Below are positions 48,310-57,513 of a stretch of DNA of 64,000 nt, one piece after another; the first letter of the stretch is position 1; every line of letters starts with the position of its first letter. Origin of the DNA: Neobacillus dielmonensis. Lineage in GTDB: Bacteria > Bacillota > Bacilli > Bacillales > Cytobacillaceae. Location of the stretch: positions 233,745 to 297,744 of the forward strand of contig NZ_HG942076.1 of NCBI RefSeq assembly GCF_000612665.1, written 5' to 3'. The position numbers were made by a program, and so were the translations under genes. Below the pieces are notes generated by a model. It searched no databases and had not been told where the DNA came from. It was given only the letters and a program-made list of their open reading frames with translations.

Positions 48310-48687
48310 TTATTGTTCTGCTGGATAAGCCATAGTTGTCATTAGTGTATTTTCAGCCTGAGTAGCATCCATTCTGCTGAATTGCACAATCACTGGCAGA
48401 TTACTTTCAAGCCGGAGTGCGTAAGGCACACCTTTGGGAATTTTCCTGCCGCTACCGTCAAGCCAATCCGTACGAATATGTTTTGTTCTTTTTCCCTGCA
48501 CCAAAACCTGAATATTTTCTATCGGTTCCTGATCCTCAAAATAAACCGTTACTTGGGTTTCAGCATCTTGCTCATTGCAATTTAAAACACAGATGGCTTC
48601 GTGGCTTTCCAAATTACCCGAGCTTTTTACCGGGATAAACCCATCCGGAATATACCAAACTGTCGATCCTTCTTTTCGATTACTCAT
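48310..48687 (-). CDS. ASRT-domain protein (sensory rhodopsin transducer family)
   Basis: 125 residues from the ATG at 48687 (GGAGGGAGGATTAAA before). Aligns over its full length with the Anabaena sensory rhodopsin transducer: WYIPDGFIPVKSSG, SHEAICVLNCNEQDA, VTVYFEDQEPI, GKRTKHIR and SRMDATQAENTLMTTMAYP near the end. That protein is a soluble beta-sandwich tetramer. No rhodopsin gene is present. It sits between the sugar-binding lipoprotein and kinase genes, so here it is probably a small-molecule or sugar-binding partner rather than a light transducer (inference). Confidence 0.88.
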   Translation of the reverse strand: MSNRKEGSTVWYIPDGFIPVKSSGNLESHEAICVLNCNEQDAETQVTVYFEDQEPIENIQVLVQGKRTKHIRTDWLDGSGRKIPKGVPYALRLESNLPVIVQFSRMDATQAENTLMTTMAYPAEQ

Positions 48688-48709
48688 TTTAATCCTCCCT
48701 CCAATCATA

Positions 48710-49663
48710 TTATTTTAAGTATTTATCCACATTTTCTTTTGTTACTAGTTCAAAAGGAATATAGGTTTCTTTTTCATAGTCTTCTTTTTTGATAATCTTC
48801 AAAGCGGTTTCAATGGCTCCTCCACCTTGTCCATTCGCATTCTGGAAAACCGTTGCATCCAATCTTCCATCTTTAACAGCCTGAAGGGCATCGGCAATGG
48901 CATCAATACTAATCAATACAATATCTTTCTTCACCCCGGCCTTTTCCAGAGCCTGCAAGGCCCCCATGCCCATCTCATCGTTTTGTGCAAATACCGCATT
49001 TATTTTTCCTTTGTTCGCTTGCAGCCAGTTTTCCATTAAGGAAAGGGCTTCGTCTCTCGACCAATTGGCTGTTTGCTCAGCAATTAGTTTCATATCCGGA
49101 TAATTTTTCAAGATATTCTTTGCACCGTCGGTTCTCTTAATTTCAGCTGCCTGACCGGGATAGCCATGCATCATGACGATATTTCCTTTTCCATTCAGCT
49201 TTTCGGCAAGGAATTTGATCGCAATTTCTGCAGATTCCTCATCCTTCGATCCAACGAATGCATCAGGTTCAGCCGTTGTCACACCATTAACATTGATGAC
49301 GGGAATTCCTGCTGCTTTGGCCTTTTCCACTGCTGGAGAAGAGGCCTCTGTTTCAACAGGATTCACGACTATGGCATCTACCCCTTGGGCAATAAAGCTA
49401 TCAACCTGTTGAAGCTGCTTGTCGGCGCTTTTCTGAGCATCATTGATGATGACTTTTACTCCCAATTCCTTGGCTTTTTTCTCAATTCCATTTTTGATTT
49501 GAACAATAAATTCATTGCCAAGATTTAATAAAGAAACGCCAATCACAATCTGATCATCTTTCTTCTTATCGTCTTTTTTAGCTGTTCCTGTTGTCTGCAT
49601 TCCGCAACCTGCAATGAGAAGAAAAACTAATAAAACGGATATGACACTGGTGAACTTCTTCAC
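48710..49663 (-). CDS. Sugar ABC transporter substrate-binding lipoprotein (RbsB-like)
   Basis: 317 residues starting at GTG 49663 (AGAGGTGGGG just upstream; an earlier GTG at 49672 is possible). Signal sequence ends in lipobox LIAGC. Periplasmic-binding-protein family I: VIGVSLLNLGNEFIVQIKNG, DAIVVNPVETEA and NDEMGMGALQALEKAG. Delivers a monosaccharide to the permease/ATPase genes upstream in the operon. Ribose-type by family; exact sugar unknown. Confidence 0.9.
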   Translation of the reverse strand: MKKFTSVISVLLVFLLIAGCGMQTTGTAKKDDKKKDDQIVIGVSLLNLGNEFIVQIKNGIEKKAKELGVKVIINDAQKSADKQLQQVDSFIAQGVDAIVVNPVETEASSPAVEKAKAAGIPVINVNGVTTAEPDAFVGSKDEESAEIAIKFLAEKLNGKGNIVMMHGYPGQAAEIKRTDGAKNILKNYPDMKLIAEQTANWSRDEALSLMENWLQANKGKINAVFAQNDEMGMGALQALEKAGVKKDIVLISIDAIADALQAVKDGRLDATVFQNANGQGGGAIETALKIIKKEDYEKETYIPFELVTKENVDKYLK

Positions 49664-49718
49664 TTTCCCCACCTCTTATTCACTTATTTTTTTATATAAA
49701 TATAAATTTATATCCCGA

Positions 49719-50711
49719 TTATTTGGTTTTCTTTCGATCAATTAGTAAGGCCCCTATGATGATCATTCCTTTAATAATCTGTTGATAGTAGGAAGATACA
49801 TTAAGGAGATCCAAACCATTATTAATGACTCCAATTATTAATGCACCTAGCACGGTCCCCGTAACAGTACCGACACCACCCATGAGACTCGTGCCGCCAA
49901 TAACAACGGCAGCGATGGCATCTAATTCATAGCCGACCCCGACATTCGGTTGTCCTGTTGTAATCCTGGATGCTTGTATTAGCCCAGCTAATCCTGCCAA
50001 TGCTCCGCAAATGATGTAGCTCGATAGAATGACTTTGTTCACCTGAATCCCAGAGGCACGGGAGGCTTCCTCATTTCCCCCAATGGCATAGATATATCTG
50101 CCATATTTGGTCTTCTTGAGTACAATGAAGGAAATGATAAAGACAGCAGCAAGAATAATGACTGGAATCGGAATCCCGAAAAGAGCACCGCCCCCGATTA
50201 AATTAAAGGAATAAGACAGGTTGGAGATTGGTCTTCCTTCACTTACGACAAGTGCTCCCCCTCGGGCAATGGTCATCATTCCTAAAGTGACGATAAAGGG
50301 AGCCAATTTTGCTTTTGTGACAAAGAAACCGTTGACGGCCCCGATCAATACCCCGCCAAGGACAGCTAATAAAATGGGGACAATCACCGGATACGTATTC
50401 GGATGGGCAAATAAAGCAGCCAAGCATCCTGTTATGGCAACATAAGATCCCAGCCCTAGGTCAATTCCGCCAATCAAAATAACAAACGTAACCCCGATAG
50501 CTAGAATGGAATTAATGGCCACCTGATTCAAAATATTCATCAGATTTGTAGGCTGTAGAAAAACAGGTGAAAGAGCTGAAAAAATCGCACATACTAGAAG
50601 TAAGGCTATGACCAATCCGTATGTTTTTAATAAATTTCCATTTACTTTAAAGGTTTTTTTTAGTGGTGCCCCATGTCCACTTTCATTCGTTTGAACCTTT
50701 AGGTTGTCCAT
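49719..50711 (-). CDS. Sugar ABC transporter permease (RbsC-like)
   Basis: 330 residues from the ATG at 50711 (GGAGTGAAACA before). About ten hydrophobic helices; typical GVTFVILIGGIDLGLGSYVA and YAIGGNEEASRASGIQV. Forms the channel of the carbohydrate importer with the RbsA-like ATPase, 22 bases downstream of that gene. Confidence 0.92.
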   Translation of the reverse strand: MDNLKVQTNESGHGAPLKKTFKVNGNLLKTYGLVIALLLVCAIFSALSPVFLQPTNLMNILNQVAINSILAIGVTFVILIGGIDLGLGSYVAITGCLAALFAHPNTYPVIVPILLAVLGGVLIGAVNGFFVTKAKLAPFIVTLGMMTIARGGALVVSEGRPISNLSYSFNLIGGGALFGIPIPVIILAAVFIISFIVLKKTKYGRYIYAIGGNEEASRASGIQVNKVILSSYIICGALAGLAGLIQASRITTGQPNVGVGYELDAIAAVVIGGTSLMGGVGTVTGTVLGALIIGVINNGLDLLNVSSYYQQIIKGMIIIGALLIDRKKTK

Positions 50712-50733
50712 TGTTTCACTCCTATTTACAATT

Positions 50734-52233
50734 TTATCCTCCAACGGCAAGCCTCATAATTTTCTCCTGATCCGCTTCTTCTTTCGATAACTCGCCCGTT
50801 AATCTTCCTTCGTGTAATACAAGGATTCTGTCGCTCAACCCGAGAATTTCAGGCAATTCAGATGAAACCACGATGACGGCTTTTCCCGCTTCTGCCAGTT
50901 CAGAAATCAAATGATAGATTTCTGATTTGGCCCCAATATCAATCCCCCTTGTTGGTTCATCTAAGATGATGACATCGGGGTCTCTCAATAATGATTTGGC
51001 AATGACAATTTTCTGCTGATTTCCACCACTTAAATTCTTAACCAACTGTTCACCAGTCGGGGTTTTGATCGATAATTCCTGAATCATCTCATTGACGATA
51101 TTTTTTTCTTTTCGCTTAGAAACTAGTTGGGAAAAACCTGAAATCAAATGTAAATTTGGTAATGTCATATTTTCTCTTACCGATAAAGGTAAAACGAGAC
51201 CAAATCTTTTTCGATCCTCACTGACTAAACTAATGCCTAAATTAATAGCATCCGCAGGTGATTTAATCTTGACCTGCTTGCCTTTGAATTCAATTTCACC
51301 CTCATCATACGATTCTAATCCAAAGATACTGTTGACGACTTCCGTTCGCCCTGCCCCCATTAGGCCAGCAATCCCCACAATTTCTCCACTGCGAACATGG
51401 AAGGAAATATCTCTGTAAGCGTTTGCTTTCTTTAGCCCCTTAACACGAAGAACTTCCTCACCCAAAACCTTCTTTTTCTGAGGGAATAGGTCGGTAAGTT
51501 CTCGCCCTACCATTTGAGCAACCAGTTGATCAATCGTAAGTTGTTCCGTTTTGTAGGTCCCAATATACTTACCATCACGAAGGACGGTTATTTCATCCGA
51601 GATTTTAAAGATTTCGTCCATTTTGTGTGAAATATAGATAATGGCAACATCATTCTTTTTTAGTTCATGAATAATCGTAAATAATTGGTCAACTTCCCGG
51701 TCTGTGATCGCTGATGTTGGTTCATCCATAATAATGACTTTCGAGTCATATGAAATCGCCTTTGCAATTTCTACCATTTGTTTTTCAGACACGCTTAAGT
51801 TCTTCATTAAGGTCTTAGGATCCAAATTTAATCCTACTCGGTCCAATAACTCTTTCGTTTTTCCAATCATTGCTTTTTCATTAATCCAAACCTTTTTGAA
51901 GGCGGGTTCTTTTCCCAGAAAAATATTTTCGGCAATCGTCATATGTTCAATGGAAGTCAATTCCTGGTGAATCATCGAAATTCCTATATCTAGAGCCTGC
52001 TTAATATCTTTAAACTGCACCTTGTTTCCGTTATAAAAAATCTCCCCTTCATACTCCGGATACATGCCTATTAATATTTTCATTAAGGTAGACTTTCCGG
52101 CACCGTTCTCACCCATTAATGCATGGACTGTTCCCGGCTTAATCTTTAATTCGACATTACTTAAAGCATTGACACCAGGGAATGTTTTTGTAATCCCTTT
52201 CATTCCAAGGATGTATTCAGCTTTCTTCTCCAT
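50734..52233 (-). CDS. Sugar ABC transporter ATPase (RbsA-like, two ATPase domains)
   Basis: 499 residues from the ATG at 52233 (GGAGGGGGGATTTG before). First domain: GENGAGKST and VIIMDEPTSAIT with a degenerate signature LSVSEKQM. Second: altered Walker A GLMGAGRTEVV, signature LSGGNQQK, Walker B LDEPTRGID, as in RbsA/MglA ATPases. First gene of the operon, divergent from the truncated binding protein at 52378. Confidence 0.93.
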   Translation of the reverse strand: MEKKAEYILGMKGITKTFPGVNALSNVELKIKPGTVHALMGENGAGKSTLMKILIGMYPEYEGEIFYNGNKVQFKDIKQALDIGISMIHQELTSIEHMTIAENIFLGKEPAFKKVWINEKAMIGKTKELLDRVGLNLDPKTLMKNLSVSEKQMVEIAKAISYDSKVIIMDEPTSAITDREVDQLFTIIHELKKNDVAIIYISHKMDEIFKISDEITVLRDGKYIGTYKTEQLTIDQLVAQMVGRELTDLFPQKKKVLGEEVLRVKGLKKANAYRDISFHVRSGEIVGIAGLMGAGRTEVVNSIFGLESYDEGEIEFKGKQVKIKSPADAINLGISLVSEDRKRFGLVLPLSVRENMTLPNLHLISGFSQLVSKRKEKNIVNEMIQELSIKTPTGEQLVKNLSGGNQQKIVIAKSLLRDPDVIILDEPTRGIDIGAKSEIYHLISELAEAGKAVIVVSSELPEILGLSDRILVLHEGRLTGELSKEEADQEKIMRLAVGG

Positions 52234-52377
52234 CAAATCCCCCCTCCATCATTGTTTCTCTAACTCCTATTTAGATTTTAATAAGTTATGAGTTATAATA
52301 ATATTGATAAAAATCGGAATATTTATTTATATTTTTTCGTATCAAAAAAAGTCACATTTTATCTAAAGGTGCAGCGT

Positions 52378-52857
52378 ATGGTAAAAAAAGGACCGATCCT
52401 ACTACTATTTTTTCTCTTTTTTGTTTTGGGAAGTTGTAATACTCCATCAAATCCTGAAGAGGTTGTAAAAGACAAGAAAACTGCCAATCCTATACTTGAA
52501 TCGGACATCTTAGTGGGAGCAACCTTTTTAGGAGACTTTGAGTTTCCTACAACGATAAAAAATATCATGGTGCAAAACGCGGAAACCGAGGGAATTCGAT
52601 TATTGACCTATAGCTCTGAAAATAATGCTGCACAACAATTGGAACAAATAAGACAATTAATTTCCAAAAAGGTGGATGTGCTAATTTTAAATCCGATTGA
52701 CTTTAAAGCAGGATCACTAGGTGTAGATTTAGCCACACAAGCAGGGATTCCCGTGATTGGAATTAATACAGTTGTAGATACAGTCAAAATGCAATGTTAT
52801 ATAGGTTCGAATGATATTGAGGCCGGTGAAATGGCGATGAAATATTATGCTAAATAA
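52378..52857 (+). pseudogene. Truncated sugar-binding lipoprotein
   Basis: 159 residues from the ATG at 52378 (AAAGGTG upstream), lipobox FVLGSC. It covers only the first half of a periplasmic sugar-binding protein (VGATFLGDFEFPTTIKNIM, DVLILNPIDFKAG, GIPVIGINTVVD, CYIGSND-IEAGEMAMKY) and then stops. The family is normally about 300 residues long. The end joins directly to an unrelated gene that starts at 52847, so the second half was lost when a foreign segment was joined here. In the intact state it probably was a second binding or sensing lipoprotein for the divergent operon. Confidence 0.85.
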
Positions 52858-54319
52858 ACTTCAATCTGCCATAAAAATTGAAACAAGAATCCTGAAAAAT
52901 ATGCATTATGTGAGAGAAATGGGAAACATGGGATCTCATAGTATCAATGGTACAGTAGAGGATAAGGATGCTGTACGCGCATTAGATTGTTTAGCAGATA
53001 TCATAAACTGGTACCTGGAGCGTTATGGAAGTCCGCTAGATTCTAGCGTGAATGTAGAAAATACCGATAGCAAGGCAGAACCTGCCGTTGAAAAGGAGTT
53101 CCAATTAGGGGAGAATGCCAAACAACAGGGAGATTTCATTACCGCATTGGTTCATTATTCTAATGCTGCAGAGCACGGCCACACCGAAGCACAATATCAA
53201 TTGGGAATAGCTTTTAAGGAAGGCTATGGAGTACACTCGAATCTTGAAGAAGCCTACAAATGGTTTGAAATAGCCTCTGAAGGAGAACATATGAATTCTC
53301 TATTTGAAGTTGGTTCTTTTTATTATTACAGAACGGACGAGAAAAAGGACCATAAGAAGGCCTTTGAATATTTAACAAAAGCAGCGGAAAAAGGTCATCC
53401 TGAAGCCCAAATCCTACTAGGAAAGATGTATCAAAATGGCGAGGGAACCGATGTAAATATTCTTAAAACGATCTATTGGTTTAACGAGGCGGCAGAAAAA
53501 CACAATCGTGCTGAAGCCTATTTATATTTAGGCGTTATTTACGAAGAAGGAAAATACATTAAGCAAAATGAAAAAACAGCATTCCAAATGTACTGGAGGG
53601 CAACAAATCTAGAAAATGTGGAAGCCATGTTCCGATTAGGCATCATGTGCCTGGAAGGCAGAGGAACAGAGACCAATCTAGATCAAGCGCTATACATGTT
53701 TGAAAAGGCAGCAGAACTTGGACACGAAGAGGCATTGGCATGGTATCAAAAAGCAGCCAAACTCAACCATGAACTTTCTGACGATCCCGAAAGGAATCAA
53801 CTCTTCGAAAGTATAGCAGATTCTTATAAAGATTTCCGTCGAAGCGATGCTTCATCGGAATCTGAAGATGATTCCATTCCAACTGACATAGACCACACAG
53901 CAGATTCTAACCCTGCTTCCGACATAGCAGACGTATACCGCAAAGCGGCATCGGAAGTAAATGCTAATACGAAATATAAAAATGGACAGGAAATCTTAGA
54001 AGATGTCTTGGCAACATTTGCCGTTATAATCGAAGAACACCTAGAAGGTATTGATCCATTTAAAATCAATTGGAAAGGCAACACGAACGAATTTTTTAAT
54101 CACGACCAAGAAAAGTTTGGTTTAATATTGATCGACTGCCATTTATATTTCGGTATTGAAATTGATTATGACCCGTACACAGAATTAGAGATTTTCCCTA
54201 CTTTAGAACATGCCTATACTCACCTTGCAGATAAGGTCCTAATAAAGCATGGGTTTGATCCGAAAACCTTAAAACCGATTCGAAAAAAATCTGGTTTTTT
54301 CAAATCGCTTTTTCATTAA
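52847..54319 (+). CDS. HEPN-like plus Sel1-repeat protein, 5' end possibly truncated
   Basis: 490 residues. The first 60 (about 15-60; MHYVREMGNMGSH then ALDCLADIINWYLERYG) resemble the end of a DUF4145-type HEPN domain. Residues 80-310 carry five or more Sel1-like repeats (AQYQLGIAFKEGYGV, AQILLGKMYQNGEGT, AMFRLGIMCLEGRGT). A unique C-terminal domain of about 110 residues follows. There is no proper ribosome site, the start overlaps the truncated lipoprotein, and related proteins have a longer HEPN region, so the 5' part is probably missing. Sel1 repeats bind protein partners. Function unknown. Confidence 0.65.
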   Translation: MLNKLQSAIKIETRILKNMHYVREMGNMGSHSINGTVEDKDAVRALDCLADIINWYLERYGSPLDSSVNVENTDSKAEPAVEKEFQLGENAKQQGDFITALVHYSNAAEHGHTEAQYQLGIAFKEGYGVHSNLEEAYKWFEIASEGEHMNSLFEVGSFYYYRTDEKKDHKKAFEYLTKAAEKGHPEAQILLGKMYQNGEGTDVNILKTIYWFNEAAEKHNRAEAYLYLGVIYEEGKYIKQNEKTAFQMYWRATNLENVEAMFRLGIMCLEGRGTETNLDQALYMFEKAAELGHEEALAWYQKAAKLNHELSDDPERNQLFESIADSYKDFRRSDASSESEDDSIPTDIDHTADSNPASDIADVYRKAASEVNANTKYKNGQEILEDVLATFAVIIEEHLEGIDPFKINWKGNTNEFFNHDQEKFGLILIDCHLYFGIEIDYDPYTELEIFPTLEHAYTHLADKVLIKHGFDPKTLKPIRKKSGFFKSLFH

Positions 54320-54330
54320 TGGGCTCCGGG

Positions 54331-54696
54331 GGGACGGTTCTCATGGTGCCCCCTAGAACACTTCACATATTTTTTATGCCTCGGAACTGGTGCTGTTCCT
54401 CTAATTTAAATCCCTTTACATCCTATTATGAATGCCAGAGGAACCGTCCCCCTTGGCTCCCCCAGAACGTTTTTTGAAAAAATAACTGCTACGGTCTCCC
54501 GCACAATGCCTTTCGGAACATCTCTAAGTACCTCAAGAGAAGTCTCCAAAAAAACTGTTTCTCAAAACCCATGATTATATACACTCTATGCCGCTAAATA
54601 AGTAGAAAAATTGTTTCTATAACGTGCATTTTTTAACCAAAAATCCACAAAAAACAGGCACGGGTCTGCCTCTTAGTGTACCACCAGAACCGTCCC
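54331..54696. repeat. GGGACGGTTCT elements x3
   Basis: Cores at 54331-54341 (+, 11 bases after the Sel1 gene stop, extended form), 54440-54450 (-) and 54686-54696 (-). The gap 54320-54880 is otherwise AT-rich, with the palindrome TGAACATAATGGTTCA at 54839-54854. Confidence 0.75.
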
Positions 54697-54838
54697 CTTG
54701 GTTACCTTTTTTGTTCATTATATCGAACGAAAAAGTGAGTTAGAAGGAGATATTTGGAAGTTTACGGTCAATATTTAGTTATTTTAAGCTTATTTGGCGA
54801 TATTTAAGATTTTATTTCTATACTTACGAATTATATAA

Positions 54839-54854
54839 TGAACATAATGGTTCA
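54839..54854 (+). promoter_or_regulatory. Palindrome upstream of exported coiled-coil gene set
   Basis: TGAAC-N6-GTTCA lies 26 bases before the first gene of the set, with a half-site TTGAAC at 54859. Position suggests an operator. Confidence 0.4.
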
Positions 54855-54880
54855 CTATATTGAACAACGAGGTGGTGAAA

Positions 54881-55351
54881 ATGAAGAGAATCGCTGTGGG
54901 ATTTCTTTTAGGATTCATACTGTTAGGGGCAGGAACTACATATGCTTTTTCTGATGCTGGGGCAGCCATTTACACTTGGTTCCAACAATCCTTATTAGAA
55001 CAAAGCAACAAAATAGAAAACGAGGCTGCGAACCATATCACCTCTTCATTTGAGGAAATCCTTACCGATTTTCAAAAGGCCTCACAAGATGCCGAAGACC
55101 AGTTAATCGGTTATCAAGTAGAATTGACTACCGATTATCAAAAAACAATTGAAGCGCATCATGATCAATATATCCAGCAGTTGCAAACCACCACAGAAAA
55201 TCTCAAACAGCAATCTCAACACGATATGCAGCTATATAAAGAGCAGACAAAATCTAGGGCGGAAGCACAAGCTTCTCAGGATGTTGAGGCTATTCTAGCA
55301 GAGTTACTGGTAGAACAAAATGGATCTACAGAAAATATGAAGAATGATTGA
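54881..55351 (+). CDS. Exported coiled-coil protein A (family of three)
   Basis: 156 residues from the ATG at 54881 (GAGGTGGTGAAA before). Signal peptide (hydrophobic 4-20, cut near YAF), then a short motif SDAGAAIYTWF, then a continuous amphipathic helix rich in Gln/Glu/Lys to the end. The same motif and layout recur in the next two genes, and the signal-peptide end AF(A/S)D is shared. Overlapping or adjacent starts show one operon. Not recognised; secreted helical filament or surface-binding protein is a guess. Confidence 0.72.
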   Translation: MKRIAVGFLLGFILLGAGTTYAFSDAGAAIYTWFQQSLLEQSNKIENEAANHITSSFEEILTDFQKASQDAEDQLIGYQVELTTDYQKTIEAHHDQYIQQLQTTTENLKQQSQHDMQLYKEQTKSRAEAQASQDVEAILAELLVEQNGSTENMKND

Positions 55352-55367
55352 GAGGATGAATTTTACC

Positions 55368-56141
55368 ATGAAATCAATTAAAGCAAAAGTTCTAACAGGT
55401 GTCATCGCAGTAGGTTTAGTATCAGGTGTTGGAGCGGCATTTGCTGATACCGATGCTGGTGCTGTTTTAAAGACTTGGTATGACGGAAAGTTTAGTCAAT
55501 CATCTGCTTCCGTTCAAGAAGGCGCCACAAACTACGGTAATGCCAGCCTTGAGGCATTTACTAATGAGACAAATGGATTAAAAACCGAGGCAACCAACAG
55601 CATAAACGCGACGAAAACAAATGAGACCAAAACAGCAAAGAATGAAATCGCTGCCGAGAAAAACAAACATCTTAAAGCATTAAATGACAAAAAGACGGAG
55701 ATTTTAGGGTACATGGATGACCAATTTGATGCCATTTCCCTTTCTGCTCAAAATACTTTTAACAGCACCGCCGACCAGGCATATACCAATGCCTACGACA
55801 ATTTAAAAAGTCATACGGAAAGCAAGGGATGGGATGCTTACGTTGATATGAACTCACAATTAGCATCAGCTGAATTTGATGCGATTAGATCCTTGGAGGA
55901 TGCTATCTATTATGCAAAGGCTGACTTGCAAAAACAATTAGATTCCGAATCCGCCGCAACGACACAAGAAATTAAAGACGCCATTGATTCGAAAATTCAA
56001 GAACTGCGAACACTGATTTCTCAGAAGAAAGACGAATTAGTAGCAGCCCAACAGAAGTATATTTCAGACGAAGCCCGACAACGTGTAGAAAATGCCAAAG
56101 CAAACCTTGAGGCAACCGTTATAGATAATATAAACCAATAA
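55368..56141 (+). CDS. Exported coiled-coil protein B (family of three)
   Basis: 257 residues from the ATG at 55368, 16 bases after the stop of gene A. Signal peptide (9-25, AFADTDAGAV), the shared motif DAGAVLKTWYDG, then about 210 residues of Ala/Lys/Glu/Gln helix with few hydrophobics. Longest of the three. Ends before a perfect inverted repeat (56154-56182), a terminator or attenuator. Function unknown. Confidence 0.72.
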   Translation: MKSIKAKVLTGVIAVGLVSGVGAAFADTDAGAVLKTWYDGKFSQSSASVQEGATNYGNASLEAFTNETNGLKTEATNSINATKTNETKTAKNEIAAEKNKHLKALNDKKTEILGYMDDQFDAISLSAQNTFNSTADQAYTNAYDNLKSHTESKGWDAYVDMNSQLASAEFDAIRSLEDAIYYAKADLQKQLDSESAATTQEIKDAIDSKIQELRTLISQKKDELVAAQQKYISDEARQRVENAKANLEATVIDNINQ

Positions 56142-56153
56142 TGATAACAACGA

Positions 56154-56182
56154 TTAGGGCCCTCTTTCCCGCTGGGCCCTAA
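56154..56182 (+). terminator. Inverted repeat between exported proteins B and C
   Basis: Perfect 9-bp stem TTAGGGCCC/GGGCCCTAA with an 11-base loop, followed by TTAAAAA. It could stop or reduce transcription before gene C. Confidence 0.55.
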
Positions 56183-56205
56183 TTAAAAACAGGAGGGTGT
56201 TCATC

Positions 56206-56661
56206 ATGACAAGGAAAGATCAAGATAAAAAAAGAATTCGTTTTAGCCTCAAGCTTCTGATTGGAGTTCTGCTTTTAAGTGCTGTGATGGTTGGCCATAT
56301 CGGAGTCGCTTTTGCCGATCAAGATATCAATTCTCTTTTAACCAATTGGTTTAATAAAAAGGGACAAGACTCGGTTAGCTCCATTGAAAAGGCCATAGCA
56401 GCCGAAGAAGAGCAGCAAAAGCTGCGTTTAAAAGAAGAACTGCAAACAGAATTAGCGGACTCCGCACAACTTCTGGATCAGTATACTCAAGAGGAAAAGC
56501 AAAGGCGAATACTCGAATTACAGCAATATGCTGACAAACTCATTGAAGATATGAAACTGGAAAATAATCAAGCGGAAAAAGCAAGGATTGCTGCCGAAAT
56601 GGATAAAGAAGTTCAGAAGGCCATCAAAGCGATGGATAAAATTAGGCCAAAAGAAAAATAG
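56206..56661 (+). CDS. Exported coiled-coil protein C (family of three)
   Basis: 151 residues from the ATG at 56206 (AGGAGGGTGTTCATC before). A basic start (RKDQDKKRIRF), signal-peptide helix (17-36), AFADQDINSLLTNWFN and then a helix rich in Glu/Gln/Lys. Same design as A and B but more diverged. Last of the set; terminator-like bases do not immediately follow. Confidence 0.7.
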   Translation: MTRKDQDKKRIRFSLKLLIGVLLLSAVMVGHIGVAFADQDINSLLTNWFNKKGQDSVSSIEKAIAAEEEQQKLRLKEELQTELADSAQLLDQYTQEEKQRRILELQQYADKLIEDMKLENNQAEKARIAAEMDKEVQKAIKAMDKIRPKEK

Positions 56662-57035
56662 GGACTTAAAAGTAATTAGAATCAAATTATAAATGGATTA
56701 TCACCTTGTCTTAGAGTGGAAAAATTTTTGGAAATGGTCACCTCATAAATTCAGCTGCTAGTTTCTATTCACCCAAACAACCAAGCAATCTTCAATGGAC
56801 AGGAGGACGACTCTCTTCGCTGGCCAGCAGGCCCCTTTCTTTGGCACCTGCCTTTGGGTTACCACTAGAACCGTCCCCTTGGCTAATAGAGCTTGATAGA
56901 GGTATCCTTAAACTCACGGTCAGAATCAGAACACCCTCATCCTTACTTATGTACATTCCTTTTTTTTCCTCTATGCTATTGCCTGTCACACAAAAAAGCC
57001 GCATTACACGGCTTTTTGTGTGGATAGATCTATTT
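56662..57035. repeat. Gap with one element and a terminator
   Basis: Element core at 56867-56877 (-). A strong terminator at 56986-57023 precedes the minus-strand gene at 57036. Nothing else recognised. Confidence 0.6.
56986..57023. terminator. Bidirectional terminator
   Basis: Stem AAAAAGCCG/CGGCTTTTT extended outward by CACA/TGTG. Serves the minus-strand gene ending at 57036 and could also stop plus-strand transcripts from the coiled-coil set. Confidence 0.85.
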
Positions 57036-57428
57036 TTATTTCTGATTAACAGTTGCAAGTAACTTTTCTTTAAATAAGTTTAGAAAAGTTTTTTGTCTAA
57101 CCCCTTTTGCATTATCTTGAAAGTAAATAAGCACGGCAAAGGCTAATGGCAACTTTAATTTTGAATCAATCGTTATTGGATTAGAATAATCAACTTTCAA
57201 TTCTTTCGTTTGTTCATGTATCCACACTGGATACATTTCCTTAGCATCAACACCAGGACTATCACTAGCGAATATCTCTGGAATAAAATATACTTCCTCC
57301 TGGTCAAGCACCATAATGACATTTTTCATTGTGACGTATGTACCAAACATATCTGGTGAAATTTCTTCTACTTCATAGATGGAAAAAAACTCTTTAGTAA
57401 TCTCTCTGATGGAATTTAAATCGTACAT
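57036..57428 (-). CDS. Hypothetical protein, 130 residues
   Basis: ATG at 57428 behind GAGGTG. Mixed alpha/beta with MFGTYVTMKNVIMVLDQEEVYFIPE; no signal peptide or known motif. Convergent neighbour of the gene at 57514. Family not recognised. Confidence 0.65.
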   Translation of the reverse strand: MYDLNSIREITKEFFSIYEVEEISPDMFGTYVTMKNVIMVLDQEEVYFIPEIFASDSPGVDAKEMYPVWIHEQTKELKVDYSNPITIDSKLKLPLAFAVLIYFQDNAKGVRQKTFLNLFKEKLLATVNQK

Positions 57429-57513
57429 AGTTTCACCTCAGGGTATTTTAATAGTTAGTAAAAACAGACTATTTCCAATATACTATATAATAGACAAAAA
57501 GGGGGAAAGTATC

